In this document: piece by piece, positions 34,800-44,012 of the stretch | Numbering within the stretch: the stretch's first letter is position 1 | How the letters are laid out: each line of letters begins with the position of its first letter | From: Bacteroidia bacterium | GTDB lineage: Bacteria > Bacteroidota > Bacteroidia > Bacteroidales > Prolixibacteraceae | Assembly: GCA_026391315.1 (NCBI GenBank) | Contig: JAPLDT010000059.1 | Span: forward strand, 1 to 44,424 | DNA: 44,424 nucleotides | Reading direction: 5' to 3' | Position numbers and translations under genes: made by a program | Notes under the pieces: model-generated | The model's database searches: none | Told to the model about the DNA's origin: nothing | What the model saw: only the letters and a program-made list of their open reading frames with translations

Positions 34800-36056
34800 T
34801 TAGAACATTTTAAAGACAGGGGACAAGAGCAACATGGAGGATAGGATAACCAAAACGACGACGGTGCTCCAGCCGATGATGTTGTTGAGGGGTTTGTTGA
34901 CATATTCACCCATGATTTTCTTGTTGTTTACCAACAAAATCATACAAACCAATACAACAGGCAAAAGAACCCCGTTAATTACTTGAGTCCATAATGAGAT
35001 GGCGATAAGTGGGGCATTGGGAATTAGAATGATACCAGCCGAAATAACAAGAATTGAGGTATATAGCACGTAAAATTCAGGCGCTTCGTCCCATTTTTTA
35101 TCTATCCCGGCTTCAAATCCAAAGGCTTCGCAAACATAAAAAGCTGTAGCCAGTGGCAATATAGTGGCAGAAAAGATCGAAGCAACAAACAGTCCGAATG
35201 CGAAAACCTGTGAGGCAAACTGTCCTGCAAGTGGTTGCAAAGCCAGTGCGGCATCTTTGGCTTCTTCGATAGGTATCTTATTCTCATACAGGGTGGATGC
35301 GCAGGCAACCATGATAAAAAAAGCTACAACCACTGTGGCTATGCAACCGACGATGATGTCGATCATGGTATACTTGTAGTTTTTCATCTTTAACCCTTTT
35401 TCTATCACAGAGGACTGCATGTAAAACTGCATCCATGGGGCGATAGTGGTTCCTATGATCCCGATGATCATTGCCAGGCTTTTGCCATTGATAGGAAAAT
35501 CAGGATGAATTATGCTATGCCCTATTTCGGACCAGTGTGGTTTGCCCAAAATGGCAGATATTACGTAAGTCAGCAGAGAAACACTGAAAACCAGAAATAT
35601 GCGTTCGGCTACTTTGTAAGTACCTTTGACGACAAGTATCCAAACTAAAAACCCGACTACCGGGACAGAGACATACTTGCTTACATGGAATACCTCCATA
35701 CTGCCTGCAACACCGGCAAACTCAGTAGTTGTATTGCCGATGTCGGCTATAAGTAAACCAATGAAGATGAAAAAGGTGACTTTTACTCCGGCGTTTTCCC
35801 GGATAAGGTCGGCAAGACCTTTTCCGGTAACAATCCCCATTCTGGCATTCATCTCCTGAATGACGATCAATACCAGAAACGAGGGAATCAGCGTCCAGAT
35901 CAGATTGTACCCGTACAAAGCGCCGGCTACAGAGTAGGTTGTAATACCACCGGCGTCATTGTCAACACTTCCGGTGATGATTCCTGGTCCTAATATTGCA
36001 AGGAAAATTCCGATTTTCTTAAACAGGGACCATCTTTTGTGTTTGTCTTTGAACAT
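34800..36056 (-). CDS. Nramp-like metal ion transporter with altered metal site
   Basis: The 418-residue protein has about 11 membrane helices and the Nramp fold signature GPGIITGSVDNDAGGITTYS in helix 1 (23-42). The metal-site motifs differ from classical Mn/Fe transporters: DPGN is replaced by DNDAGG (32-37), and the helix-6 M-P-H motif is replaced by A-P-W (206-208) in GTTIAPWMQFYMQ. Loss of the helix-6 methionine is known from Nramp-related magnesium transporters, so Mg2+ is a reasonable cargo. The gene follows the MgtE-N/CBS gene by 12 nt on the minus strand and is surely co-transcribed, which supports a magnesium link. Confidence 0.82.
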   Translation of the reverse strand: MFKDKHKRWSLFKKIGIFLAILGPGIITGSVDNDAGGITTYSVAGALYGYNLIWTLIPSFLVLIVIQEMNARMGIVTGKGLADLIRENAGVKVTFFIFIGLLIADIGNTTTEFAGVAGSMEVFHVSKYVSVPVVGFLVWILVVKGTYKVAERIFLVFSVSLLTYVISAILGKPHWSEIGHSIIHPDFPINGKSLAMIIGIIGTTIAPWMQFYMQSSVIEKGLKMKNYKYTMIDIIVGCIATVVVAFFIMVACASTLYENKIPIEEAKDAALALQPLAGQFASQVFAFGLFVASIFSATILPLATAFYVCEAFGFEAGIDKKWDEAPEFYVLYTSILVISAGIILIPNAPLIAISLWTQVINGVLLPVVLVCMILLVNNKKIMGEYVNKPLNNIIGWSTVVVLVILSSMLLLSPVFKMF

Positions 36057-36068
36057 GCCTGAGCCCTC

Positions 36069-37346
36069 TTATTTTTTGTTTGTCCTTCTTTTGTTTACTA
36101 AATCCTCAATGACGTCATGGATGACAACCATTCCTTCAAGCTGGTGATCTTTGTTGATGACAGGGATGGTTAAAAGATTATACTTGGAGACCAGTTCTGC
36201 CACATCATCCATTTTCTGCTCATCATAGAGGAAGATTGGATCGTCATTCATAAAAGATGAAATTCGGGCTTCAGGTTGAGAGACTGCCAGATCCCGGAAG
36301 GAGAAGGTGGCGATAAGTTCATTGTTTTTGTTGACCACGAAGAAACCAAACAGGGATTCTGCCTCGGGCTGGTTGACGCGCAAATCTTCAAATACAGCTT
36401 CAACGGTAGTTTCTTCCTGATAAGCAAGTATTTCGGTGGTCATGATACTACCCACCTCATAGTTTTCATATTCCAGAAGTTCACGTACTTCGGAGGAGGA
36501 TTCTGCTTCCATCTCGTTCAGCAGCAACTCCGCCTTCTCCTCTTCGAGTGAATCGAGGATGTCGGCAGCTTCGTTTGCAGGCATCTTCTCCAATACGTCG
36601 GCCATCTTTTCGACCGACATTCCCTCGATGATTTTCATCTGGGCTTTGGGCTCCATCTCTTCCAGTACGTCGGCTGCCATCTCTTCGTCCAGGGCAAGGA
36701 AGACCGACTGGCGTGAACGGTTATCCAGATCTTCGATGATATCGGCCAGATCGGAAGGGTGAAGTGTATTGAGCTTGGAATAGGTTGAGGTAAGCTTGAT
36801 GCTCAAATTGGAATAGTCGATTGCCTCCATATCGTCCCAGGAGATAAATTTTGACGGAACGCTGGCCTTGACGAGAGAAAATAAAAACTTGATCGGCTGA
36901 ATAATCCCAATGCGACGAAGCAACCCTTCAATACCAACATCTACGGCTATGGCGTAGGTGATGCTATTGATGGTCACCAGCCTGACATCGTTGACCCGAA
37001 CAACTTTGCGGCCATTCAGATCGACAATCTGCTTGTCCAGAACGAGAGCGGCCAACGGAATACTCTCCTCTTTTTTGTTCTCGGGGAGCTCCTCCAGTCT
37101 GTTGCATTGAACAATGAGTTTACGTTTCTTCTTGGAAACTTCGAAATGGTCAAATGAGTAATGGTTGACCTGATTCTTTATTTTAAGCGAAATGCCGTGA
37201 ACTACAGGTCTTTCGATGGGCTCCTGATTGGTAGAGAGATCGGCGCTGAGCAGCAAATCTTTTACCGTTCCAACGAAATTTCTTTCGGGATCAAATACTT
37301 TGGCACCTATAATGCGGCTTAGAAAAAATGGGACTGTTGAAGTCAT
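36069..37346 (-). CDS. Soluble PRC-barrel / MgtE-N / CBS protein
   Basis: The 425-residue protein has no membrane segment. Two PRC-barrel-like repeats (about 8-80 and 95-147) are followed by a helical superhelix of the MgtE N-terminal type (about 190-295; repeated ADVLEEMEP, ADVLEKMPANEAADILDSL, AELLLNEME) and two CBS domains (about 296-355 and 362-420). In MgtE channels the N domain and CBS pair sense Mg2+ and gate the pore, but here the pore domain is missing. The Nramp-like gene 12 nt downstream may supply the membrane part. A rare clear Shine-Dalgarno sequence (AAAGGAGG, 5 nt before ATG) fixes the start. Confidence 0.85.
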   Translation of the reverse strand: MTSTVPFFLSRIIGAKVFDPERNFVGTVKDLLLSADLSTNQEPIERPVVHGISLKIKNQVNHYSFDHFEVSKKKRKLIVQCNRLEELPENKKEESIPLAALVLDKQIVDLNGRKVVRVNDVRLVTINSITYAIAVDVGIEGLLRRIGIIQPIKFLFSLVKASVPSKFISWDDMEAIDYSNLSIKLTSTYSKLNTLHPSDLADIIEDLDNRSRQSVFLALDEEMAADVLEEMEPKAQMKIIEGMSVEKMADVLEKMPANEAADILDSLEEEKAELLLNEMEAESSSEVRELLEYENYEVGSIMTTEILAYQEETTVEAVFEDLRVNQPEAESLFGFFVVNKNNELIATFSFRDLAVSQPEARISSFMNDDPIFLYDEQKMDDVAELVSKYNLLTIPVINKDHQLEGMVVIHDVIEDLVNKRRTNKK

Positions 37347-37351
37347 ACAAG

Positions 37352-37359
37352 CCTCCTTT
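37352..37359 (-). promoter_or_regulatory. Strong Shine-Dalgarno site of the PRC/MgtE-N/CBS gene
   Basis: On the minus strand AAAGGAGG lies 5 nt before the ATG. Such sites are uncommon in Bacteroidota, and other genes here start without one. Confidence 0.7.
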
Positions 37360-37480
37360 GCTTTTTTTGAGTTAGCGCAGGAGGACAGACAAAGGCCGAT
37401 CGTCCCGACTACATCAGGATAAATAATTTGTTTTTACTCGAGCCTTCTTCCATATTACTGGTTTCTATTTTCAGCAGTGG

Positions 37481-37488
37481 CAAAAGTA
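37481..37488 (-). promoter_or_regulatory. Candidate -7 element for the metal transport operon
   Basis: On the minus strand the sequence is TACTTTTG, matching TAnnTTTG. It would give a leader of about 130 nt before the PRC/MgtE-N/CBS gene, long enough to hold regulatory RNA structure, though I recognise no riboswitch. Confidence 0.4.
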
Positions 37489-37519
37489 CAACAATCATTT
37501 AGAAAAGCTAAACTGAAAA

Positions 37520-38158
37520 TCATTTTTTTTTCATTTTCCCATTCTTGACGGGGTGACTCTGAGTCACCCCGTCAAGATGAAGAAAATTGAGTCCAAACTC
37601 TTTGATTCTTTTGAAGTTAAGCGTGCTATCTGAATTGTATTCAATGTACTCAGAAAATGAGGAAAAATTCCAGGCTGCTGGTGAATGTACCAACCCGGCC
37701 CTAACCGGGTTTTGTAAAATATAATTGAAACATATATTTGGATAACCAACATCTGGATTTTCGAGGATCACCTCCTTCATGCGTCCTTTGGTATACCACG
37801 AAGTATTGATTTGACTTGGGTCTGTTAAGCAGGCTGCTTTCGTCTCTTCCCTGAAAAGCGAACCAGTTCTGATTATTTCCTTATTGATAGCACGGGCATA
37901 TGATCTTAACATAATCCCAATAGAATCATTTAAAGTTCTTCTTTTCCCATTCCTTTGCTTTATTTCGAAGGTGTGGACATAAATCATTATGTGGAAATGG
38001 TTAGGCATTAAACACCAGGCTAGCAAATCTCCGTAAGGCAGAATATAATTTTGAATTTTATGCAGAAAAAATGAGTAGTTATTTTTACTAAAGAAAATTT
38101 TCTGCTTGTTATTGCCTTGATTGTAAATGTGGTAAAGGTGGTCGGTTTGAAAAAACAT
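37520..38158 (-). CDS. REP-associated tyrosine transposase (Y1, HUH)
   Basis: The 212-residue protein starts MFFQTDHLYHIYNQGNNKQK, the usual N-terminus of transposase-17 (IS200-like) proteins. It carries the HUH metal motif NHFHIMI (His54, His56) and a candidate catalytic tyrosine, Tyr87, in LRSYARAINKE. Such RAYT enzymes nick and join single-stranded DNA at REP palindromes. One palindrome (37543-37577) lies inside its own 3' coding end, encoding about residues 195-205 (LDGVTQSHPVK), and a second copy lies 61 bases upstream of the start codon. The gene is intact. It sits between the metal operon and the GH51 gene. Confidence 0.9.
   Translation of the reverse strand: MFFQTDHLYHIYNQGNNKQKIFFSKNNYSFFLHKIQNYILPYGDLLAWCLMPNHFHIMIYVHTFEIKQRNGKRRTLNDSIGIMLRSYARAINKEIIRTGSLFREETKAACLTDPSQINTSWYTKGRMKEVILENPDVGYPNICFNYILQNPVRAGLVHSPAAWNFSSFSEYIEYNSDSTLNFKRIKEFGLNFLHLDGVTQSHPVKNGKMKKK
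37543..37577. repeat. REP-like palindrome inside transposase 3' end
   Basis: The core arms TTGACGGGGTGACTC (37545-37559) and GAGTCACCCCGTCAA (37561-37575) are perfect and meet at a single T. Two more bases pair on each side (17-bp arms). The 31-base core is identical to the copy at 38228-38258 and in the same orientation. It is the expected substrate of the transposase that contains it. Confidence 0.93.
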
Positions 38159-38219
38159 TTTAAGTAGTTTTAGAAGGTTAAATTCCTACTCTACAAGTTA
38201 ACGTTTTTTCAGGAGAAAA

Positions 38220-38266
38220 AAGAATAATTGACGGGGTGACTCTGAGTCACCCCGTCAATTATTCTT
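38220..38266. repeat. REP-like palindrome, 47 bases
   Basis: The same core as at 37545, but pairing extends to 23 bases per arm (outer part AAGAATAA / TTATTCTT) around a central T at 38243. It starts 61 nt before the transposase start codon on that gene's upstream side and ends 5 nt beyond the GH51 stop codon, where the hairpin can act as a terminator for GH51. Confidence 0.93.
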
Positions 38267-38271
38267 AATTT

Positions 38272-39807
38272 CTATTGTAACTGTATCAACACCACAGACT
38301 TGGAAGGGATGGTTGCGTCTACTTTACCAGATGCAATTTTCACATTTTTGAAGTCGGCTTCTGTGACCTCCTCTTTCTTGCCAAAATCGTTGTAGGCGTT
38401 GATTTTGCCTGCAGTCACTATCTTTCCTGAAACCTTCGAGAGTTTCATTCCGGAAAGATCAAAACTGACCTGTTGTGACTTGTTGGGATCCAGGTTACAA
38501 AGCGTGATACTCACTACACCATCTTTGACAGATGCCGAGCAGTTCACCGCATCCAGAGATTGTGTTCCCAGGGTATACTGGTTACATTTGATTTCAACCG
38601 GCAGCATCAAGGCTTCCTGGTGGACCTTGTACAATTTAAATACATAATAGGTCGGAGTCAATACCATCTCCTTATCCTTCGTCAAAATGACGGATTGAAG
38701 TACATTGATCATTTGGGCAATGTTGCTCATACGTACCCTGTCAGCATGGTTGTTGAAGATATTGAGGTTTATACCGGCAACAATGGCATCTCTCAGCGAA
38801 TTTTGCTGGAAAAGAAATCCGGGATTGGTGCCGGGTTCAACATCGTACCAGCTTCCCCACTCATCCACCAGCAATCCCACTCTTTTCCTGGGATCATACT
38901 TATCCATGATCGCTGAATGTTTGGTAACAAGGGTATCCATTTTCAGCGTTTTCTGAAGTGTAGTGAACCATACTTCTTCGTTGAAATCTGTTGCAGATCC
39001 TTTGTTTTGCCAATTATTGGGCACTGTGTAATAATGTAGTGAAAGTCCGTTCATCATTCTTGCGGCCTCACGCATCATCACCTCTGTCCATTTGTAGTCT
39101 TCAACATTGGCACCACTGGCAATTTTATAGATGCCTGGTGCACGCAAAAATGAGGCATATTGACGATACTGATCGGCATAATACTCAGGACGCATGTTGC
39201 CGCCGCATCCCCAGGTTTCGTTTCCAACTGCCCAATATTTTACATTCCAGGGTTTCTCCCGTCCGTTCTTTTTACGAAGATTGGTCATCGGACTCTCATT
39301 GGAAGAGGTGACATACTCCACCCATTCTGCTGCTTCGCGTACGGTTCCGCTTCCCACATTCAGGTTGACATAGGCATCCGCACCGATCAGTTCGCAGAAA
39401 TCCAGAAATTCATGGGTGCCAAAGCTGTTGTTTTCAGTCACACCACCCCAGTGTACATTGATAATTGATGGTCGCTCTGATTTTGGTCCAATTCCATCTC
39501 TCCAATGGTAAGTGTCTGCAAAACAACCACCTGGCCACCGTACCAGCGGGACGCTTAAATCTTTTAAGGCAGCCACCACATCTGAACGGAACCCCTTTGT
39601 GTTAGGAATTTCGGAGTTTTCGCCAACGTAGATACCCCCATAAATGCAATGGCCCAGGTGTTCGGCAAAATGACCATAAATGGATTTGTCAATCTTGGCT
39701 CCAGGCTTGTCGGCATGTACCACAATGGTGGTTTGAGAAATCCCCGAAAGGGAAAAACTCATCAATAAAAACAGGAACAACAATTGGAAAGCATAATTTT
39801 TTTTCAT
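38272..39807 (-). CDS. GH51 alpha-L-arabinofuranosidase
   Basis: From ATG 39807 the 511-residue protein has a signal peptide (about 1-25), then a GH51 barrel: [10 protein letters not shown] at 43-52, [20 protein letters not shown] at 88-107, acid/base Glu197 in [10 protein letters not shown] and nucleophile Glu316 in [11 protein letters not shown], followed by a beta-sandwich C-terminus. The enzyme releases alpha-L-arabinofuranose from arabinoxylan, arabinan or arabinosylated xyloglucan. The frame is open to 39897, but the extra 30 residues overlap a likely operator and lack a sensible signal. It is divergent from the regulator-xylB-xylA operon, which suggests shared control. Confidence 0.93.
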   Translation of the reverse strand: MKKNYAFQLLFLFLLMSFSLSGISQTTIVVHADKPGAKIDKSIYGHFAEHLGHCIYGGIYVGENSEIPNTKGFRSDVVAALKDLSVPLVRWPGGCFADTYHWRDGIGPKSERPSIINVHWGGVTENNSFGTHEFLDFCELIGADAYVNLNVGSGTVREAAEWVEYVTSSNESPMTNLRKKNGREKPWNVKYWAVGNETWGCGGNMRPEYYADQYRQYASFLRAPGIYKIASGANVEDYKWTEVMMREAARMMNGLSLHYYTVPNNWQNKGSATDFNEEVWFTTLQKTLKMDTLVTKHSAIMDKYDPRKRVGLLVDEWGSWYDVEPGTNPGFLFQQNSLRDAIVAGINLNIFNNHADRVRMSNIAQMINVLQSVILTKDKEMVLTPTYYVFKLYKVHQEALMLPVEIKCNQYTLGTQSLDAVNCSASVKDGVVSITLCNLDPNKSQQVSFDLSGMKLSKVSGKIVTAGKINAYNDFGKKEEVTEADFKNVKIASGKVDATIPSKSVVLIQLQ

Positions 39808-39828
39808 CTTTTTCGGTTTATTATCAAC

Positions 39829-39854
39829 AAAGTAAAAATAGTATTTTTTACTTT
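39829..39854. promoter_or_regulatory. Inverted repeat before GH51 gene, candidate operator
   Basis: AAAGTAAAAA (39829-39838) and TTTTTACTTT (39845-39854) form a perfect 10-bp inverted repeat with a 6-nt centre, about 22 nt before the GH51 ATG. The right-facing TACTTTG box (minus strand) overlaps it. The neighbouring GntR-type regulator is the likely ligand. Confidence 0.5.
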
Positions 39855-39994
39855 TAATAACGAAGCAGAAGATAAAAATAAAAATATTGTACAACATATT
39901 TATTTACGGTTGGAACGCTAACCTGATCCTGGGATGAGCCAAAAGGGATGTTGAATAACATGATTTTTATTGATCGCCGAATCCTTTCTCTATT

Positions 39995-40002
39995 TATATT
40001 TG
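39995..40002 (+). promoter_or_regulatory. Candidate -7 element for regulator-xylB-xylA operon
   Basis: TATATTTG matches TAnnTTTG. A TTG at 39970-39972 stands 22 nt upstream. The leader to the regulator ATG at 40037 would be about 27 nt. Confidence 0.55.
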
Positions 40003-40036
40003 CAGAACGGATCAGAACAGTTGAATTTTAATTTCC

Positions 40037-41032
40037 ATGCAAAAATTCAGTTTTAAACCTAATCACAACTCTGGTGTCTCGAAAGTCCAGCAACTTGTCG
40101 ATGCCCTGATACGCTCCATCAATTTGAAGATGCTGTTGGAGGGCGATCCTTTGCCCTCCGTCAACGAAATAATGAAAGAGTCGGGACTATCCCGTGATAC
40201 GGTTTTTAAGAGCTATGCCGAATTGAAGCGCAGGGAAATAGTCGAAGCCATCCCAAACAAGGGATATTTTGTTACCCGCTCCCAAAAGAAAGTATTTCTC
40301 TTTCTCGATACCTTCAAGGCTTATAAGGAGGTGTTGTACAACTCTTTCAAATTACATCTTCCTAAAAATATCCTGGTGGACATCAATTTCCACCACTACA
40401 ATTTTGAACTTTTCAAGTCGATCATCCATAGCAGTAACGGCAAGTTCAACTCCTACATCATCATGAACTTTAACCATCCGGAAATTCCGGAAATCATTGG
40501 GGAGATCGATCCGGATAAGCTGCTTTTGATAGATTGGTCAATCCATGCACAACCCGGACAGGCAAAGGTTTACCAGAATTTTGGTGAATCTGTTTACAGT
40601 TGTCTGACATCCGGTTGGCATCTTCTCAGGAAATACGATGAGGTAGTCTGTGTTTACCCTCAGTACACTTTTCACCCGTTCGAATCAATCGATAATGTCG
40701 GGAAATTTTGTAATGATAACGGCCTCAATTTTAGTATTCTATATGATATTCAGGAACTCGACATCAAAGTTGGAAAGGTCTACTTTGTCTTTGAAGACAT
40801 CGATCTGGCAGCCGTTCTGGAGCAGGCTAACCGAAAAAAATTCAAGTTAAGGGAAGATTTCGGTATCCTGTCCTATAACGATACACCCATGAAGCAGTTC
40901 ATTTCCGATGGAATCACAGTGATTTCTACCGATTTCAAATTAATGGGAAAAAAGGCAGCAGAATTTGCAGTTGCCAATGAAATGGTTGATTTTCTTGTGC
41001 CAACAGAACTGATTATTCGTGAATCCTTGTAA
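40037..41032 (+). CDS. GntR-type regulator with LacI-like sugar-sensing domain, probable pentose regulator
   Basis: The 331-residue protein has an N-terminal GntR winged helix-turn-helix (about 10-77; LPSVNEIMKESGLSRDTVFK and EAIPNKGYFV are typical) and a C-terminal periplasmic-binding-protein fold (about 88-330) such as LacI regulators use to bind sugars; it ends with FAVANEMVDFLVPTELIIRESL. It is cytosolic. It stands first in a run with xylB, xylA and a xylose symporter, and divergent from the GH51 gene, so xylose or arabinose is the likely effector. Whether it represses or activates cannot be read from sequence. Confidence 0.88.
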   Translation: MQKFSFKPNHNSGVSKVQQLVDALIRSINLKMLLEGDPLPSVNEIMKESGLSRDTVFKSYAELKRREIVEAIPNKGYFVTRSQKKVFLFLDTFKAYKEVLYNSFKLHLPKNILVDINFHHYNFELFKSIIHSSNGKFNSYIIMNFNHPEIPEIIGEIDPDKLLLIDWSIHAQPGQAKVYQNFGESVYSCLTSGWHLLRKYDEVVCVYPQYTFHPFESIDNVGKFCNDNGLNFSILYDIQELDIKVGKVYFVFEDIDLAAVLEQANRKKFKLREDFGILSYNDTPMKQFISDGITVISTDFKLMGKKAAEFAVANEMVDFLVPTELIIRESL

Positions 41033-41080
41033 AAATATCATACTGCAACAGAACAGTCTAGAATTTAATAGTAAACCATT

Positions 41081-42565
41081 ATGTATTTATTAGGAATTGA
41101 CATTGGCAGCTCATCGGTGAAAGCATCCATCGTTGACGGAGCGACAGGGAAATGTATTGCAACCTCTTTCTATCCGAAACAGGAGATGAAAATTACAGCC
41201 AAACAAGCCGGTTGGGCCGAACAGGCTCCAGAATTGTGGTGGGAAAATCTAAAGTTGTCCATTCAGGATGTCTTAAACAGCTCGAAAATTGAGCCCAAAA
41301 CCATCGATTCCATCGGTATCTCTTACCAGATGCATGGACTGGTGGTGGTAGATAAAAATCTAAAGGTTTTGCGCCCCTCCATCATCTGGTGTGACTCTCG
41401 TGCTGCCATATACGGCAACAAGGCCTTCAGTGATTTGGGCGAACAAAACTGTCTGGCAAATTTTTTAAACTCTCCCGGAAATTTTACTGCTTCAAAACTC
41501 AAATGGGTAAAAGAGAATGAACCCGAACTTTACGGTCGCATCGATAAAATCATGCTGCCAGGCGATTACATTGCCATGAGATTGTCGGGGGATATCAAAA
41601 CTACCGCCAGCGGACTGTCTGAAGGAATTCTTTGGAATTTCAGGGAGAACAAAGTAGCGGGAAGCATTCTGGATTATTATGGATTCGACCACTCTTTCAT
41701 TCCGGAAATCGCACCTACCTTCTCAGTCCAGTCGGTTGTAAATGCTAAAGCTGCAAGGGAATTAGGCTTAGCCGAGGGCACCAAAATCTGCTACCGTGCT
41801 GGCGACCAACCCAACAATGCGCTCTCGCTGAATGTATTAAATCCGGGAGAAATCGCTACTACTGCCGGAACATCAGGGGTTGTTTACGGCGTTAGCGGTG
41901 AGGTAAAATATGATCCGCTCTCAAGGGTCAATACTTTCGCCCATGTCAATCATACTGACAAAGCAACCCGACTCGGCGTATTGCTCTGTATCAACGGTAC
42001 GGGAATCCTAAACTCGTGGTTAAATAAATTTGTCGGAAACAAATCTTTCTCCTATGCCGAAATGAATGACAAAGCCGCTACTGCACCCATTGGATCGGAA
42101 GGCCTGAGCATTCTTCCTTTCGGGAACGGATCAGAACGGGTGCTTCAAAACAAGAATATCGGTGCGCAGATTTCAGGACTTGGCTTTAACACCCACACCG
42201 ACGCCCACCTTTTCCGCGCAGCCCAGGAGGGAATTGTCTTCTCTTTCAGATATGGAATGGAAATCATGGAGGAGATCGGCATTCATGCCAAAGTGATCAG
42301 GGCCGGTAAAGCCAATATGTTTCTGAGTCCGCTGTTCAGGGAGACACTGGCTGGTATTTCGGGCGCCACCATTGAGCTGTACGATACCGACGGCTCGATC
42401 GGGGCAGCGCGTGGTGCCGGAATTGGATCAGGGTATTACGCATCAGCGAAAGAGGCATTTGCCAGTTTGCATAAACTGGAGACCGTCCTTCCCAACCAGG
42501 CCAACAAGAATGCTTACCAGGATGCCTATCAGAACTGGAAGAGCCAACTAAACAAACAATTATAA
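41081..42565 (+). CDS. xylB: Xylulokinase
   Basis: The 494-residue protein is a FGGY-family kinase. The phosphate-binding start [18 protein letters not shown] (3-20), [10 protein letters not shown] (82-91) with the xylulokinase-type Met-His pair, the catalytic base Asp242 in [10 protein letters not shown], and the [11 protein letters not shown] loop are all visible. It phosphorylates D-xylulose with ATP to give xylulose 5-phosphate for the pentose phosphate pathway. It starts 48 nt after the regulator and 118 nt before xylA. Length is normal and no key residue is missing. Confidence 0.95.
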   Translation: MYLLGIDIGSSSVKASIVDGATGKCIATSFYPKQEMKITAKQAGWAEQAPELWWENLKLSIQDVLNSSKIEPKTIDSIGISYQMHGLVVVDKNLKVLRPSIIWCDSRAAIYGNKAFSDLGEQNCLANFLNSPGNFTASKLKWVKENEPELYGRIDKIMLPGDYIAMRLSGDIKTTASGLSEGILWNFRENKVAGSILDYYGFDHSFIPEIAPTFSVQSVVNAKAARELGLAEGTKICYRAGDQPNNALSLNVLNPGEIATTAGTSGVVYGVSGEVKYDPLSRVNTFAHVNHTDKATRLGVLLCINGTGILNSWLNKFVGNKSFSYAEMNDKAATAPIGSEGLSILPFGNGSERVLQNKNIGAQISGLGFNTHTDAHLFRAAQEGIVFSFRYGMEIMEEIGIHAKVIRAGKANMFLSPLFRETLAGISGATIELYDTDGSIGAARGAGIGSGYYASAKEAFASLHKLETVLPNQANKNAYQDAYQNWKSQLNKQL

Positions 42566-42570
42566 AAACT

Positions 42571-42614
42571 CACCACTAAGGGCACAAAGGAAAACGCAAA
42601 GGAAACACAAAGTA
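42571..42614 (+). repeat. CACAAAGG-type repeat between xylB and xylA
   Basis: The region contains GGCACAAAGG, AACGCAAAGG and AACACAAAG in close succession, beginning CACCACTAAG. A related ACCACAAAGG stem occurs at 11965-12001. This is a dispersed low-complexity repeat type; no coding role. Confidence 0.55.
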
Positions 42615-42683
42615 ATATATAACGCATTTCGTCTTTCAGTTCATAGTAAAATTCATACTATCAATTATTTAAAATTCAAACAC

Positions 42684-44009
42684 ATGACAGTTTTTAAAGG
42701 AAACAAAGAGTATTTTCCGGGTATTGACCAGATTCAATACGAGGGTCCACAATCGAAAAATCCGATGGCATTCAAATATTACGATGCCAACAAGGTCGTT
42801 TTGGGAAAAACCATGAAAGAGTATCTTCGGTTTGCAGTGGCATATTGGCACACTTTCTGTGGCGATGGCGGCGATCCGTTTGGCCCCGGTACCCAAATTT
42901 TCCCATGGGTGGGTTCATCAGACAAGATGACCGCAGCCAAAGAGCGCATGGATGCAGCCTTCGAATTTATCAGCAAGATTGGCGCTCCGTTTTACTGCTT
43001 TCACGATACCGATGTAGTTGGCGACGGTTCTGTTTTCGAAATTGAAAAACGGCTGGCCAACATGATCGATTTCGCCAAGGAACGCCAGCAAGCTACCGGG
43101 GCCAAATTGCTTTGGGGAACTGCCAATGTATTCTCCAATCCACGCTACATGAACGGCGCCTCGACCAACCCCGATTTTAATGTTTTGACCAATGCTGCCG
43201 TTCAGGTCAAGAATGCCATGGAGGCCACCATAGTGCTAGGTGGTACCAACTATGTATTCTGGGGTGGACGTGAAGGCTATATGAGTCTGCACAATACCGA
43301 TACAAAGCGTGAGTTGGAGCACATGGGCAAATTCCTTGCTACCGCCCGCGACCATGCCCGTAAACTGGGATTCAAAGGAACCTTCCTGATTGAGCCCAAA
43401 CCGATGGAGCCGATGAAGCACCAATACGATTTCGACACACAGACTGTGATTGGCTTCCTGAGGGCACACGGACTGGAAAACGATTTCAAATTGAACATTG
43501 AGGTCAACCATGCCACACTGGCCGGCCACACGTTTGCCCACGAATTGCGCACAGCTCGCGATAATGGCATGTTTGGTTCGATCGATGCGAACAAGGGTGA
43601 CTATCAAAACGGATGGGACACAGATGAATTTCCAACCAATATTTATGAAATTACGGAGGCGATGCTGGAAATTATTCAAGCAGGAGGATTCACCACCGGA
43701 GGAATTAATTTCGACGCAAAAACCCGTCGTAATTCAACGGACATGGAAGATATTTTCATGGCACATATCGGTGGTATGGATGTGTTTGCCCGCTCATTGG
43801 TTATTGCCGATAAAATGCTGAAAGATTCTGATTATCTGAAACTGAAGGCAAACCGTTATGCCTCTTACGATTCGGGCAAGGGAGCAGCATACGAAGCAGG
43901 GAAACTCAACTTAACTGGTCTTTATAACATAGCCAAAGAGGTTGGTGAACCAAAACAGATCAGTGGCAAACAAGAGATGTTGGAACAGTTGATTAACTGC
44001 TACATTTAA
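42684..44009 (+). CDS. xylA: Xylose isomerase
   Basis: The 441-residue protein is a group II xylose isomerase. Visible active-site segments: [12 protein letters not shown] with His107 and Asp110, [16 protein letters not shown] at 191-206, [16 protein letters not shown] with Glu237 and Lys239, the [12 protein letters not shown] helix, and [18 protein letters not shown]. It converts D-xylose to D-xylulose with divalent metal. It follows xylB and precedes the xylose symporter by 3 nt, so all three belong to one catabolic operon. Confidence 0.97.
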   Translation: MTVFKGNKEYFPGIDQIQYEGPQSKNPMAFKYYDANKVVLGKTMKEYLRFAVAYWHTFCGDGGDPFGPGTQIFPWVGSSDKMTAAKERMDAAFEFISKIGAPFYCFHDTDVVGDGSVFEIEKRLANMIDFAKERQQATGAKLLWGTANVFSNPRYMNGASTNPDFNVLTNAAVQVKNAMEATIVLGGTNYVFWGGREGYMSLHNTDTKRELEHMGKFLATARDHARKLGFKGTFLIEPKPMEPMKHQYDFDTQTVIGFLRAHGLENDFKLNIEVNHATLAGHTFAHELRTARDNGMFGSIDANKGDYQNGWDTDEFPTNIYEITEAMLEIIQAGGFTTGGINFDAKTRRNSTDMEDIFMAHIGGMDVFARSLVIADKMLKDSDYLKLKANRYASYDSGKGAAYEAGKLNLTGLYNIAKEVGEPKQISGKQEMLEQLINCYI

Positions 44010-44012
44010 TCC

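Noticed and set aside
39808-39897. ATG 39897 as GH51 start
   Set aside because: The extra 30 codons cover the inverted repeat and an AT-rich promoter-like stretch; the signal peptide begins at 39807.
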